From assembly GCF_964222135.1 (NCBI RefSeq), contig NZ_CAXQBR010000006.1, positions 32,786-96,785 of the forward strand: 64,000 nt of DNA, read 5' to 3'. Origin of the DNA: Euzebya sp. Its GTDB lineage: Bacteria; Actinomycetota; Nitriliruptoria; Euzebyales; Euzebyaceae. Position 1 is the stretch's first letter, and every line of letters starts with the position of its first letter. Under the pieces are notes generated by a model. It was given only the letters and a program-made list of their open reading frames with translations, did not search any database and was not told where the DNA came from. Positions 50,706 through 58,506 of this stretch are shown in pieces. A program made the translations under genes and the position numbers.

Positions 50706-52502
50706 GTGTTCACCCGACCTGACGTCCACGCGACCGAGCTCGACGGCGGCGGGGTGCTCCTGGCATCCCGCACGCCGCTCGGCCCCCTCCCCCGGAGCAC
50801 CTCGACCTTCCTGACGCGCTGGGTCGTCAGGGATCCGGACCGCCCGCTGTTCATCGAACCCGATGCGGCGGGCGGCACCGAGGAGCGCGTCGTCACCTAC
50901 GCCGGCGCGCTCGCGACCGCGCGGAGCATCGGGCAGGCCCTGCTCGCCCGGGGCCTCGGCCCCGCCCGCGGGGTGGCGATCCTGTCGGGCAACTCGATCG
51001 ACCACGCGCTCGTGACCCTCGCGGGTGCCCTCGTCGGGGTGCCCGTCGTCCCCATCAGCGTGGCCTACTCGACCCGCGCGACCGACTTCTCCCGCCTGCG
51101 GGACATGCTCGCGGTCGTCCAACCCGGCCTGGTCTTCTGCGCGGACCCCGCGGCCTGCCCGGCGGCGCTCGACGCGATCGCCGACCTGGGCGCGGAGCTG
51201 GTGTGCGCCACGCCGGCGCGCGATGGCCGGGCCCACGCCCTGCTGTCCGAGCTCGAGTCCACCACCGCCACAGGCGCGGTGGACGAGGCGGCCGCGGCGG
51301 TCGACCTCGACACGGTCGCGAAGGTCCTGTTCACCTCCGGGTCCACCGGCGTGCCGAAGGGCGTGCCCACCACCCACCGGATGTTGCTCGCCAACCAGGT
51401 GGCCCTGCAGCAGATCTGGCCGTTCCTGGCCGAGACCCCGCCCGTCCTGGTCGACTGGTTGCCCTGGAGCCACACGTTCGGCGGCAGCCACAACGTCGGG
51501 CTGGTGATCGCCAACGGCGGGACCATGGTGATCGACCACGGCCGTCCCGCGCCGGGGCTGATCGACGTGACCCTGGCCAACGTGCGGCGCCACCGGCCCA
51601 CGATCTCGTTCAACGTCCCGGCGGGCTACGCCGCGCTCCTGCCGCACCTCGAAGCCGACGAGGAGCTGGCCGCTGCGTTCTTCTCCCGCCTCCAGCTGAT
51701 CTTCTACGCGGCCGCCGCGCTGCCCCAGGACCTGTGGCAGCGGCTCGAGGCCGTCAGCGAGCGGACCACCGGGCGCGTGGTCCCGATGACCTCCTCGTGG
51801 GGCTCGACGGAGACCGCACCCCTGGCCACCGCCGCCCACTTCCCCCTCGAGCGGGCCGGCAACATCGGCGTTCCCGTGCCGGGCGTCGAGCTGAAGCTGG
51901 TGCCGGCCGGCGGCAAGCTCGAGATGCGCGTCCGCGGCCCGAACGTGATGACCGGCTACCTGGGCGGGCGCGGCCCGCATGACGTCCCCCACCCCTTCGA
52001 CGACGACGGGTTCTACCGGATCGGCGACGCGGGCCGGCTCGCGGACCCCGACGACCCGAGCGCCGGCATCCTCTTCGACGGCCGCATCGCCGAGGACTTC
52101 AAGCTGACCACGGGGACCTGGGTGAGCGTGGGGCAGCTCCGCGTCGACGCGCTGGCCGCCGCCTCCCCGCTGCTCGCCGACGCGGTCGTCACCGGCCACG
52201 ACCGCGAGTCGGTCGGCCTGCTCGCCTGGCCCGCGCCCACCGCCGCCCCGGACGACCCCGACGTGCGGCGCCGCATCACCGAGGGCCTGGCGGCCCACAA
52301 CGCCGTGGCCGGCGGGTCGTCGCGGATCGTCACGCGGGTGCTGCTGCTCACCGAACCCCCCTCGATCGACGCCGGCGAGATCACCGACAAGGGCTACATC
52401 AACCAGCGCGCCGTGCTCGAGCGACGGGCCGCCGACGTCGAGCGGCTGCACGCCGCGGACCCCGACGCCGACGTGCTGGTCATCGCGCCGGGCGGAGGCT
52501 GA
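50706..52502 (+). CDS. Feruloyl-CoA-synthetase-like AMP-binding ligase
   Basis: The 598-residue adenylate-forming enzyme has the ATP-binding P-loop VLFTSGSTGVPKGVPTTH, the ISFNVPAGYAALLPHLE and TSSWGSTETAPLAT motifs, and a C-terminal domain. Its N-terminus (LASRTPLGPLPRSTSTFLTRW) is typical of the feruloyl-CoA synthase group. It activates an aromatic or arylalkanoic acid with ATP and CoA. GTG at 50706 is the first sensible start after the binding-protein stop 31 bp upstream. With an aldehyde dehydrogenase and crotonase next, a ferulate-type side-chain pathway is one option. Confidence 0.85.
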   Translation: MFTRPDVHATELDGGGVLLASRTPLGPLPRSTSTFLTRWVVRDPDRPLFIEPDAAGGTEERVVTYAGALATARSIGQALLARGLGPARGVAILSGNSIDHALVTLAGALVGVPVVPISVAYSTRATDFSRLRDMLAVVQPGLVFCADPAACPAALDAIADLGAELVCATPARDGRAHALLSELESTTATGAVDEAAAAVDLDTVAKVLFTSGSTGVPKGVPTTHRMLLANQVALQQIWPFLAETPPVLVDWLPWSHTFGGSHNVGLVIANGGTMVIDHGRPAPGLIDVTLANVRRHRPTISFNVPAGYAALLPHLEADEELAAAFFSRLQLIFYAAAALPQDLWQRLEAVSERTTGRVVPMTSSWGSTETAPLATAAHFPLERAGNIGVPVPGVELKLVPAGGKLEMRVRGPNVMTGYLGGRGPHDVPHPFDDDGFYRIGDAGRLADPDDPSAGILFDGRIAEDFKLTTGTWVSVGQLRVDALAAASPLLADAVVTGHDRESVGLLAWPAPTAAPDDPDVRRRITEGLAAHNAVAGGSSRIVTRVLLLTEPPSIDAGEITDKGYINQRAVLERRAADVERLHAADPDADVLVIAPGGG

Positions 52503-52509
52503 GGCGCAC

Positions 52510-52640
52510 GATCGGGGCCTCCATCGCCTGACGGCGACGTTCCCCCCGATCGGGGCCTGCATCGCCTGACGGCCTGACGGCCTGACGGCGACGGTCCCCC
52601 CGATCGGGGCCTGCATCGCCTGACCGCGATGTTCGGCGCG
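52510..52640. repeat. Three tandem units with CCCCGATCGGGG palindrome
   Basis: Three direct repeats start at 52510, 52548 and 52602 with CGATCGGGGCCT and continue CATCGCCTGA. Unit 1 is 38 bp. Unit 2 is 54 bp because CCTGACGG is repeated three times. Unit 3 is diverged. Unit junctions form the perfect palindrome CCCCGATCGGGG. It lies in the 238-bp gap between the CoA ligase and the aldehyde dehydrogenase promoter, and may act in termination or regulation. Confidence 0.7.
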
Positions 52641-52669
52641 ATCCTGGGCGGTTTCGACGTCTGGCCGGT

Positions 52670-52699
52670 TGACAGACTATCCGGTCAGTCAGGTAGTGT
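52670..52699 (+). promoter_or_regulatory. Promoter with TetR-type operator (site 1)
   Basis: TTGACA (52670-52675), 18-bp spacer, TAGTGT (52694-52699). The spacer contains GACTATCCGGTCAGTC (52676-52691), the exact reverse complement of the site at 59626 and a one-sided variant of the perfect palindrome at 55002. A repressor here would block polymerase. Confidence 0.75.
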
Positions 52700-52740
52700 G
52701 GCCCGCAGACCTGGAGACGACCCGGAAGGACATCGCCGAC

Positions 52741-54180
52741 GTGGCTGACATGTGGATCGCAGGAGCATCGAGGGGCGGGTCGGGCGACCGCCTCGACGTG
52801 GTCGACCCCGCCTCGGGCGAGGTGATCGATGGCGTGCCGGTCGCGACCGCCGACGACGTCGACGCCGCGGTCCAGTCCGCCCGCGACGCGTTCGCCGGGT
52901 GGGCCGCCACCGACGTGGCGAAGCGGGCCAAGGCGCTGAACGCCCTCGCGGACGCGGCCGAGGCCGAGAAGGACGAGCTCGTCGCGCTGCTGACCCGCGA
53001 GCAGGGCAAGCCCACGCTCGAGGCGAACGGCGAGTTCGCCCACTTCCTCGCCGGCCTGCGCTACTACGCCCAGGCCGCGACCAAGCAGCGCGGCGTCCAC
53101 CAGGAGCTGCCGAGCCAGTTCGGCCGGGCCTACGGCATGGTCGTGCGCCGCCCGCTCGGGGTGGTGGGGGCCATCACGCCGTGGAACTTCCCCCTCACCC
53201 TGCTGGCCAACAAGCTCGGGCCGGCGCTGGCCACCGGGAACACCGTGGTGGCGAAGCCCGCGGAGACCACACCGCTCACGACCCTCCGGATCGCCGAGCT
53301 CGCCACGCGGGCCGGCCTCCCCGACGGCGTGTTCAACGTCGTCACCGGCGGACCCGAGACCGGTCAGGCCCTGGTCGACCACGACGTCGTCCGCCGCATC
53401 GCCTTCACCGGCCAGACCAGCACCGGCCAGTCGATCATGGCGGCCGCCGGGCCGAAGCTGAAGCACGTCAGCCTCGAGCTGGGCGGGTCCGACCCGACGA
53501 TCGTCATGCCGGACGCCGACCTCGACGCCGCGGTGAAGACCATCCAGATCGGCCGCTACTGGAACTGCGGCCAGGCCTGCCTGGCCCCCAAGCGCGCCTT
53601 CGTCCACACCGACGTCTACGAGCAGTTCGTCGAGGCGCTGACCGGCCGCGTCGGCCGCTACGAGCCGGGCCCCGGCGCCACGCCGGCGGAGAAGCCGAAG
53701 ATCCGCATCGGCCCCCTCCACACCGCCGCCCAGCGCGATGTGCTGGTCGCCCAGCTGGCCGACGCGACCGACCGCGGCGCGGAGGTCCTGGTCGGCGGCG
53801 AGGCGATCGACGGTGACGGGCACTTCTTCGCCCCCGCCGTCGTCACCGGCGTCCCGACCGACAGCCGGCTCGCCACCGAGGAGGTGTTCGGCCCGGTGCT
53901 GCCGATCTGGGAGGTCGAGGACCTCGACCAGGCGATCGCGATGGCCAACGACACGCCCTACGGGCTGGGCTCGTCGATCTGGACGACCGACGCGAGGGCC
54001 ATCGACCGGGCGATCCGCGAGATCGACGCCGGCATGACCTGGGTGAACCAGCTGCACTACGGCTACGACGAGATGCCCTTCGGCGGCACCAAGCAGTCCG
54101 GGTTCGGCCGCGAGCACGGCCTCGAGGCGCTGGACGAGTACGTCGAGTTGAAGTCCGCCGTCGTCGGGGGGCTGAGCTGA
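52741..54180 (+). CDS. NAD(P)-dependent aldehyde dehydrogenase
   Basis: The 479-residue ALDH has ITPWNFPLTLLANKLGPALATG (cofactor fold), the general-base Glu in HVSLELGGSDPT and the catalytic Cys in NCGQACLAPKR. It oxidises an aldehyde, possibly a ring-opened CoA semialdehyde as in PaaZ/BoxD, or a benzaldehyde such as vanillin. It lacks the hydratase domain of PaaZ. I chose GTG at 52741 (ATG three codons later is equal); longer starts run into the promoter and operator. First gene of an operon with the next crotonase. Confidence 0.88.
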   Translation: MADMWIAGASRGGSGDRLDVVDPASGEVIDGVPVATADDVDAAVQSARDAFAGWAATDVAKRAKALNALADAAEAEKDELVALLTREQGKPTLEANGEFAHFLAGLRYYAQAATKQRGVHQELPSQFGRAYGMVVRRPLGVVGAITPWNFPLTLLANKLGPALATGNTVVAKPAETTPLTTLRIAELATRAGLPDGVFNVVTGGPETGQALVDHDVVRRIAFTGQTSTGQSIMAAAGPKLKHVSLELGGSDPTIVMPDADLDAAVKTIQIGRYWNCGQACLAPKRAFVHTDVYEQFVEALTGRVGRYEPGPGATPAEKPKIRIGPLHTAAQRDVLVAQLADATDRGAEVLVGGEAIDGDGHFFAPAVVTGVPTDSRLATEEVFGPVLPIWEVEDLDQAIAMANDTPYGLGSSIWTTDARAIDRAIREIDAGMTWVNQLHYGYDEMPFGGTKQSGFGREHGLEALDEYVELKSAVVGGLS

Positions 54181-54182
54181 CC

Positions 54183-54971
54183 ATGGCTGATCACGACACG
54201 GCGAGCGCCACCGCGTCAGTCGACGGCGGGGTCGGCACCATCACCCTGGACCGCCCGCCCGCCAACAGCTACGACCCGTCGTTCATCGAGGACCTCGACG
54301 CCGCCATCTCCACCGTGGTGGACGCCGGCGTCGCCGTCGCCGTCGTGCGCTCGGCAAGCGAGCGGTTCTTCTCCGCCGGCGCGGACGTGAAGGGCTTCCT
54401 GTCCCGCACGGCGGACGAGAACAACGCGATGGTCCGGCGCGCCCACGAGGTCTTCGACCGCTTCGCCGCGGAGGACTGCGTGTTCATCGCCGCGATCGCC
54501 GGCCACGCGCTCGGGGGCGGGTACGAGATCGCCCTCGCCTGCGACGTCCGCGTCGCCGCCGAGGGCAGCTACCGGCTCGGCCTGCCCGAGGTGACGCTCG
54601 GGCTCCTCCCCGGCACCGGCGGCACCCAGCGCCTGCCCCGCCTGATCGGCCCCGGGCGCGCGCTCGAGATGATGACCACCGGCCGTTCGGTGACACCCGA
54701 CGAGGCCGAGCGGCTGGGCATGGTCGACCGACTCGTGCCCGCGGACTCACTCGACGAGGTCGTCGGCGAGATCGCCACGACACTGGCCGCCGGGGCGCCG
54801 CTGGCGATCGCCGCCACCAAGCGGGCGGTGCACCAGGGCATGCGCCAGCCCCTGCCCGAGGCGCTGCAGACCGAGCTGGCCGAGCTCGCGCCGCTGTTCG
54901 CCTCCGAGGACGCCACCGAGGGGATGACGGCCTTCACGGAGAAGCGCCGCCCCGACTACCAGGGCCGCTGA
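54183..54971 (+). CDS. Enoyl-CoA hydratase (crotonase family)
   Basis: The 262-residue crotonase has SERFFSAGADVKGF, GGGYEIALACDVRV and LGLPEVTLGLLPGTGGTQRL, keeping both catalytic Glu positions, so hydration is expected. It starts two bases after the aldehyde dehydrogenase stop. Substrate: an enoyl-CoA of the aromatic or ring-opened pathway; a feruloyl-CoA hydratase/lyase role is possible but no diagnostic residue settles it. Confidence 0.88.
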   Translation: MADHDTASATASVDGGVGTITLDRPPANSYDPSFIEDLDAAISTVVDAGVAVAVVRSASERFFSAGADVKGFLSRTADENNAMVRRAHEVFDRFAAEDCVFIAAIAGHALGGGYEIALACDVRVAAEGSYRLGLPEVTLGLLPGTGGTQRLPRLIGPGRALEMMTTGRSVTPDEAERLGMVDRLVPADSLDEVVGEIATTLAAGAPLAIAATKRAVHQGMRQPLPEALQTELAELAPLFASEDATEGMTAFTEKRRPDYQGR

Positions 54972-54992
54972 CCCGGCCCGCACACCGGACCC

Positions 54993-55021
54993 TTGATCCT
55001 GACTGACCGGTCAGTTACAGT
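54993..55021 (+). promoter_or_regulatory. Promoter with TetR-type operator (site 2)
   Basis: TTGATC (54993-54998), 17-bp spacer, TACAGT (55016-55021). The spacer ends with ACTGACCGGTCAGT (55002-55015), a perfect 14-bp palindrome and the best copy of the set. It drives the PaaA-like operon. GGAGGA follows at 55040. Confidence 0.8.
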
Positions 55022-55048
55022 GGTCGCACGCACCCGGCAGGAGGAACG

Positions 55049-55996
55049 ATGACCGCACTCCCCACGAGGCTCTCCAACGACGAGGTGATGTCGCGGCTCG
55101 CCGCCGGCAAGTTCGTCGAGGGGCCCCAGCACGCCTCGGAGGACTACGTCGAGGCGCTGAAGCGGACGCTGATCGTGTCGGCGGACACCGAGCTGATCAG
55201 CGCGCCGTCCTACCTGGGCGCGGCGCCGTCCGCGCCCGACACGTCCAGCTACATGTCGGTCCTGTCGATCATCCAGGACGAGGTGGGCCACGCCCACATC
55301 GCCTACCGGATGCTCCGCGACCTCGGGGTCGACACCGACGAGCTGGTGTACGGGCGGCAGCCGCACGAATACAAGCACCCCTACGCCTTCGACGTCCCGC
55401 TCGAGAGCTGGAGCGAGATGATCGTGGCGAACGCCTTCTACGACCGCGCCGGGTTCGTGCTGCTGAGCGACGTCTTCACGCACACGACCTACGCGCCGTG
55501 GAAGCGGGCGCTGGTCAAGGTCGACCGCGAGGAGACCTTCCACCTGCGCCACGGCGAGCGCTGGATCGCGAAGCTGTCGAAGGACCCCGACGCGAAGCGG
55601 AAGATCCAGGACGCCGTCGACTGGATGTTCATCCTGACCCTCGAGTGGTTCGGGCTCCCCGACGAGCTCAAGCGCCACACGGGCCAGAACACCTTCAAGC
55701 TCAAGGGCCAGACGAACGACGAGCTGCGCCAGACCTGGATGTCGGCGACCGTGCCGTTCTGCGAATCCCACGACATCGAGGTGCCGGCCCACCTGGACTC
55801 CGAGACCGGCACCTACGTCATCGACTGCGCCTTCCCGATGGCCTTCGACGCCGAGGCCAAGGAGTGGGACCACGCCGGCGGGCAGATCTCCTGGGACCAG
55901 GTGATGGAGCGGTGGCGCAACCGGGGTCCGGCGAACCAGCGCTTCGTCCGGCAGCTGCAGCGGGGCCACGCCCAGCTGGTGGGGGCCGGATCGTGA
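55049..55996 (+). CDS. PaaA-like catalytic subunit of a CoA-thioester ring epoxidase
   Basis: The 315-residue protein matches 1,2-phenylacetyl-CoA epoxidase subunit A (about 309 residues in E. coli). Diiron ligands are read as Glu48 (SADTELIS), Glu78 and His81 (QDEVGHAH), and Glu162 and His165 (REETFHLRHGERW). It inserts one oxygen atom of O2 into the ring of an aryl-CoA. It is shorter than BoxB of the benzoyl-CoA pathway. First gene of a seven-gene operon with consecutive overlaps. No PaaE-type reductase is present, so the electron donor must come from elsewhere. Confidence 0.88.
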   Translation: MTALPTRLSNDEVMSRLAAGKFVEGPQHASEDYVEALKRTLIVSADTELISAPSYLGAAPSAPDTSSYMSVLSIIQDEVGHAHIAYRMLRDLGVDTDELVYGRQPHEYKHPYAFDVPLESWSEMIVANAFYDRAGFVLLSDVFTHTTYAPWKRALVKVDREETFHLRHGERWIAKLSKDPDAKRKIQDAVDWMFILTLEWFGLPDELKRHTGQNTFKLKGQTNDELRQTWMSATVPFCESHDIEVPAHLDSETGTYVIDCAFPMAFDAEAKEWDHAGGQISWDQVMERWRNRGPANQRFVRQLQRGHAQLVGAGS

Positions 55997-56376
55997 GCGC
56001 CCTCGCCCCGGCCGAGCCCGTCCCCTCCTCCGGCAGGACCGCGGTGACCGTCCGCGGCGAGTGGCGCTCGACGGTCGACCGCGACGCGGTGTGGGCGGCG
56101 CTGTGCACCGTCGAGGACCCCGAGCTGCCCGTGACGGTGACCGACCTCGGCCTCGTCCGGGTCCTCGCGGCCGAGGGCGGCGAGGTCACCGTCGGCATGA
56201 CCTGGACATCGCTCGCCTGCCCCTGCACCGAGATGATGCGCGATGACATCCGGGATCGCGTCGGCGCGGTGCCCGGCGTCGAGTCGGTGGTCGTCGACGA
56301 CCGCCTCGAGCCCTGGTCGCGCGACGACGTGACCCCCGAGGGGCGCGAGCTCCTGCGCGCCGTGGCGGTGATCTGA
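55993..56376 (+). CDS. PaaD-like DUF59 domain protein (N-terminal half of PaaD only)
   Basis: The 127-residue protein has a DUF59 domain: VWAALCTVEDPELPVTVTDL, GLVRVLAAEGGEVTVGM, then TSLACPCTEMMRDDIRDRV with the conserved Cys in ACPC. In known PaaD this domain is followed by a zinc ribbon in the same chain; here it stops, and the ribbon is a separate gene at 57560. It probably helps insert iron in the diiron subunit. GTG overlaps the paaA-like stop (GTGA). Confidence 0.82.
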   Translation: MSALAPAEPVPSSGRTAVTVRGEWRSTVDRDAVWAALCTVEDPELPVTVTDLGLVRVLAAEGGEVTVGMTWTSLACPCTEMMRDDIRDRVGAVPGVESVVVDDRLEPWSRDDVTPEGRELLRAVAVI

Positions 56377-56598
56377 GTGTCAGCCGTCGAGCGACCCGCG
56401 GGCGAGGGCAGCGCAGCCCCCTACGAGGTCTTCAGCCGCCACAGCTCCGAGGACGTCCCCCACCACCTGGGGCAGGTCCGGGCCACGACCGACGACGACG
56501 CGGTCGTCTACGCCTGGACGCTGTACGACGAGCGCAAGTGGAAGGACCTCTTCATCGTCCCGCGGTCCGCCATGACCCAGCTGATCGAACCGGAGTAG
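56377..56598 (+). CDS. PaaB-like small subunit (copy 1)
   Basis: The 73-residue protein has the PaaB pattern: PYEVFSRHSSEDVPHHLGQVRATTDDDAVVYAW and WKDLFIVPRSAMTQL. PaaB bridges PaaA-PaaC units in the epoxidase and is structural, not catalytic. GTG directly abuts the upstream stop. The following gene is a second, more diverged version. Confidence 0.82.
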   Translation: MSAVERPAGEGSAAPYEVFSRHSSEDVPHHLGQVRATTDDDAVVYAWTLYDERKWKDLFIVPRSAMTQLIEPE

Positions 56599-56601
56599 GC
56601 G

Positions 56602-56814
56602 ATGGCGACGTACCTGGTCTTCGCGCGACGCGACTACCCCGACCCCCTCGAGCTGGTCGACGAGGTGACCGCGGACCGCACCCCGACCCGCGACGAGGTC
56701 GGCGGCGACGAGGACTGGCTCGAGCTGGTCGTCGCGCCCGCCGACGCGGTCATCTGGATCCAGCGCGACGGCGAGGTCGTCGGCGACCACGACACCCTGG
56801 AGGCCGTCCTGTGA
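56602..56814 (+). CDS. Second PaaB-like small protein
   Basis: The 70-residue protein starts MATYLVFARRDYPDPLELVD. Its second half DEDWLELVVAPADAVIWIQR lines up with DERKWKDLFIVPRSAMTQLI of the preceding PaaB-like protein: Trp, Leu, the Val-Pro-like pair and Ala fall in the same places, and YLVFARRD matches YEVFSRHS. I infer a tandem PaaB paralogue. Classical paa operons have one. It could form a heterodimer with copy 1 or dock another partner. Confidence 0.6.
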   Translation: MATYLVFARRDYPDPLELVDEVTADRTPTRDEVGGDEDWLELVVAPADAVIWIQRDGEVVGDHDTLEAVL

Positions 56815-57560
56815 ACGCGACCACCCAGCTGTCCCCGGACCTGTCCGCCGGGCTGGCCAACCTCCTCGGCGTCGTCGGGGACAACAAGTACTCCCTCGGC
56901 ATGCACCTCTCGTCGTGGTCGGTGGGCACCCCCGGCCTCGAGAGCGCCGTCGCCTGCGCGGCGATCGCCCAGGCCCACCTCGGCCAGTCGCGCGCGGTGT
57001 TCCCGCTGGCCAACGACCTGGCGGGGGAGGGGGTGGAGCTCGGCCCGCCCGACGAGCGGGAGCGGCAGTACCGCATGTCGTGCCTCGACGAGCCGTTCGA
57101 CACCTGGGGGCAGGCCGTCGCCACCCTCTACCTGGTCGACCCGGCCCTCGACATCGTCCTGCGGGCCCTCTCCGGGCTGAGCGACGAGCTCGCGCGTCGC
57201 GTCGCGAGGATCCTCGACGAGTCGCACTTCAACGCCGACTTCGCGCGCGGGCGCGTCGTCGAGCTGACCACCCGGTGGCCCGCCGGCCGCGACCAGCTGC
57301 AGGCCCACCTCCCGCGGATCGTGACCGAGGTGCTGTGCTGGTTCGGCCCGACCGGCGAGCCCGGCGTCGAGGCCCTCCGGGACGCGGGCATCCTCACCCT
57401 CGACAACGACGGCATGCGGTCCGCGTGGCTGGATGCCGTGATGCCGCTGCTGGTCGAGCACGGCTACGACGTCGGGGTCACCGGCGAGCCGGGCGCGTGG
57501 CAGATGCCCGACCTGCCGTGGGACGCGTGGAACGGGCTGCAACGCCGCGTGGAGGGGTAG
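56811..57560 (+). CDS. PaaC-like structural subunit of the epoxidase
   Basis: The 249-residue helical protein has VVGDNKYSLGMHLSSWSVGTPGLESAVACAAIAQAHLGQSRAV and LDESHFNADFARGRVVELTTRW, the pattern of PaaC, a ferritin-like partner of PaaA lacking an active diiron site. GTG overlaps the stop of the small PaaB-like gene (GTGA). Length matches PaaC (about 248). Confidence 0.82.
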   Translation: MNATTQLSPDLSAGLANLLGVVGDNKYSLGMHLSSWSVGTPGLESAVACAAIAQAHLGQSRAVFPLANDLAGEGVELGPPDERERQYRMSCLDEPFDTWGQAVATLYLVDPALDIVLRALSGLSDELARRVARILDESHFNADFARGRVVELTTRWPAGRDQLQAHLPRIVTEVLCWFGPTGEPGVEALRDAGILTLDNDGMRSAWLDAVMPLLVEHGYDVGVTGEPGAWQMPDLPWDAWNGLQRRVEG

Positions 57561-57724
57561 TGGCCGACGCGCCGACCTGCCCGTGGTGCGGCTCCGCCGA
57601 CGTCTCGGAGCTCGCGGCGTACGGCTCGCTGCTGATGACCGCCCAGTGGTTCTGCGACGCCTGCGGCAGCCCGTTCGAGCGGATCCGGCACCGGGGGTCC
57701 GAGGAGCCCGCCGGCGATGGCTGA
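57560..57724 (+). CDS. Zinc-ribbon protein corresponding to the C-terminal half of PaaD
   Basis: The 54-residue protein has TCPWCGSADVSELAAYGS and WFCDACGSPFERIRH: Cys7, Cys10, Cys32 and Cys35. This is the four-Cys ribbon with central 'YGS' that forms the PaaD C-terminus in classical systems. Here it is a separate gene after PaaC, starting at the last base of the PaaC stop and overlapping the crotonase by 8 bp. Split PaaD is the main oddity of this operon. Confidence 0.75.
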   Translation: MADAPTCPWCGSADVSELAAYGSLLMTAQWFCDACGSPFERIRHRGSEEPAGDG

Positions 57725-58469
57725 CCCCGTCGCCGTCGAGGACCGCGACGGCGTCCGCTGGGTGGTCCTCGACCGGCCCGAGCGGCGCAACGCGATCGAC
57801 CTCGAGCTGCAGACCGCGCTCGGCGACGCGCTGGTCGCCGCGGCCACCGATGAGGCCGTGGACGCGATCGTCGTGGCCGGGCGGGGCCCGGCCTTCTCCG
57901 CCGGCGGGGACCTGAGCCGCTTCGCCGACGCCGATCCCCGCAGCTTCCGCGGGTCGAGCCACGACCTCACCGCCACCATCGGCCTGGTCGAGCGGATCGA
58001 GAAGCCCGTCGTCGCCGCGATCGGCGGCGTCGCGACCGGTGCGGGGCTCCAGCTGGCCCTGGCCTGCGACCTGCGGATCGCCTCGACCGACGCGCGGTTC
58101 ATGTGGCGCGAGGGCCACCTCGGCCTGCTCCCCGCCCACGGCGGCATCGCCCGGCTGGTCGCGATGGTCGGCCTCGGCCCGGCGCGGGACCTGGTGCTGG
58201 GCGGCGGCGACGTCGACGCGGCGCGGGCGCACCAGCTCGGGCTGGTGACCGCCGTCGTCGACCCCGCCGAGCTCGAGTCGGCCGTGACCGAGGCCGTCGA
58301 GCGGATCCTCCGCCGCGGCGCCCAGGCCTACGCCGCCGCCAAGCGGGTGCTCGGCATCGTGGTCGCCGACGTCCACCGCGGTCAGCTCGCCGAGACCCTC
58401 GGCCAGAGCCTCCTGGTCACCACCGAGGAGCACCGCGACCGGCTGGACGCGGCACGCCGGCGCCGCTGA
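57717..58469 (+). CDS. Crotonase-family enzyme, PaaG-like isomerase candidate
   Basis: The 250-residue crotonase has GRGPAFSAGGDLSRF and GAGLQLALACDLRIAS, where the first catalytic Glu of hydratases is Gln. FMWREGHLGLLPAHGG keeps a Glu at the second position. Loss of the first Glu is usual in isomerase-type members. Placed directly after the epoxidase genes, conversion of a ring epoxide or oxepin-like intermediate, as PaaG does, is the favoured role (inference). Ends the operon; 37 bp to the convergent TetR gene. Confidence 0.8.
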   Translation: MADPVAVEDRDGVRWVVLDRPERRNAIDLELQTALGDALVAAATDEAVDAIVVAGRGPAFSAGGDLSRFADADPRSFRGSSHDLTATIGLVERIEKPVVAAIGGVATGAGLQLALACDLRIASTDARFMWREGHLGLLPAHGGIARLVAMVGLGPARDLVLGGGDVDAARAHQLGLVTAVVDPAELESAVTEAVERILRRGAQAYAAAKRVLGIVVADVHRGQLAETLGQSLLVTTEEHRDRLDAARRRR

Positions 58470-58506
58470 CCGTCATCGACCCGTGTACGCCCGGCAGGGG
58501 ACCGGC

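Noticed and set aside
52510..52640. CRISPR array
   Set aside because: Units are adjacent with no unique spacers of constant length, and no cas genes are in the window.
52741..54180. PaaZ bifunctional ring-opening enzyme
   Set aside because: The protein has only the aldehyde dehydrogenase part; the hydratase (MaoC-like) domain of PaaZ is missing.
55993..57724. Split PaaD as a frameshift or assembly error
   Set aside because: The two halves are 1.2 kb apart with three intact genes between them, each with its own start, so a simple frameshift cannot explain it.
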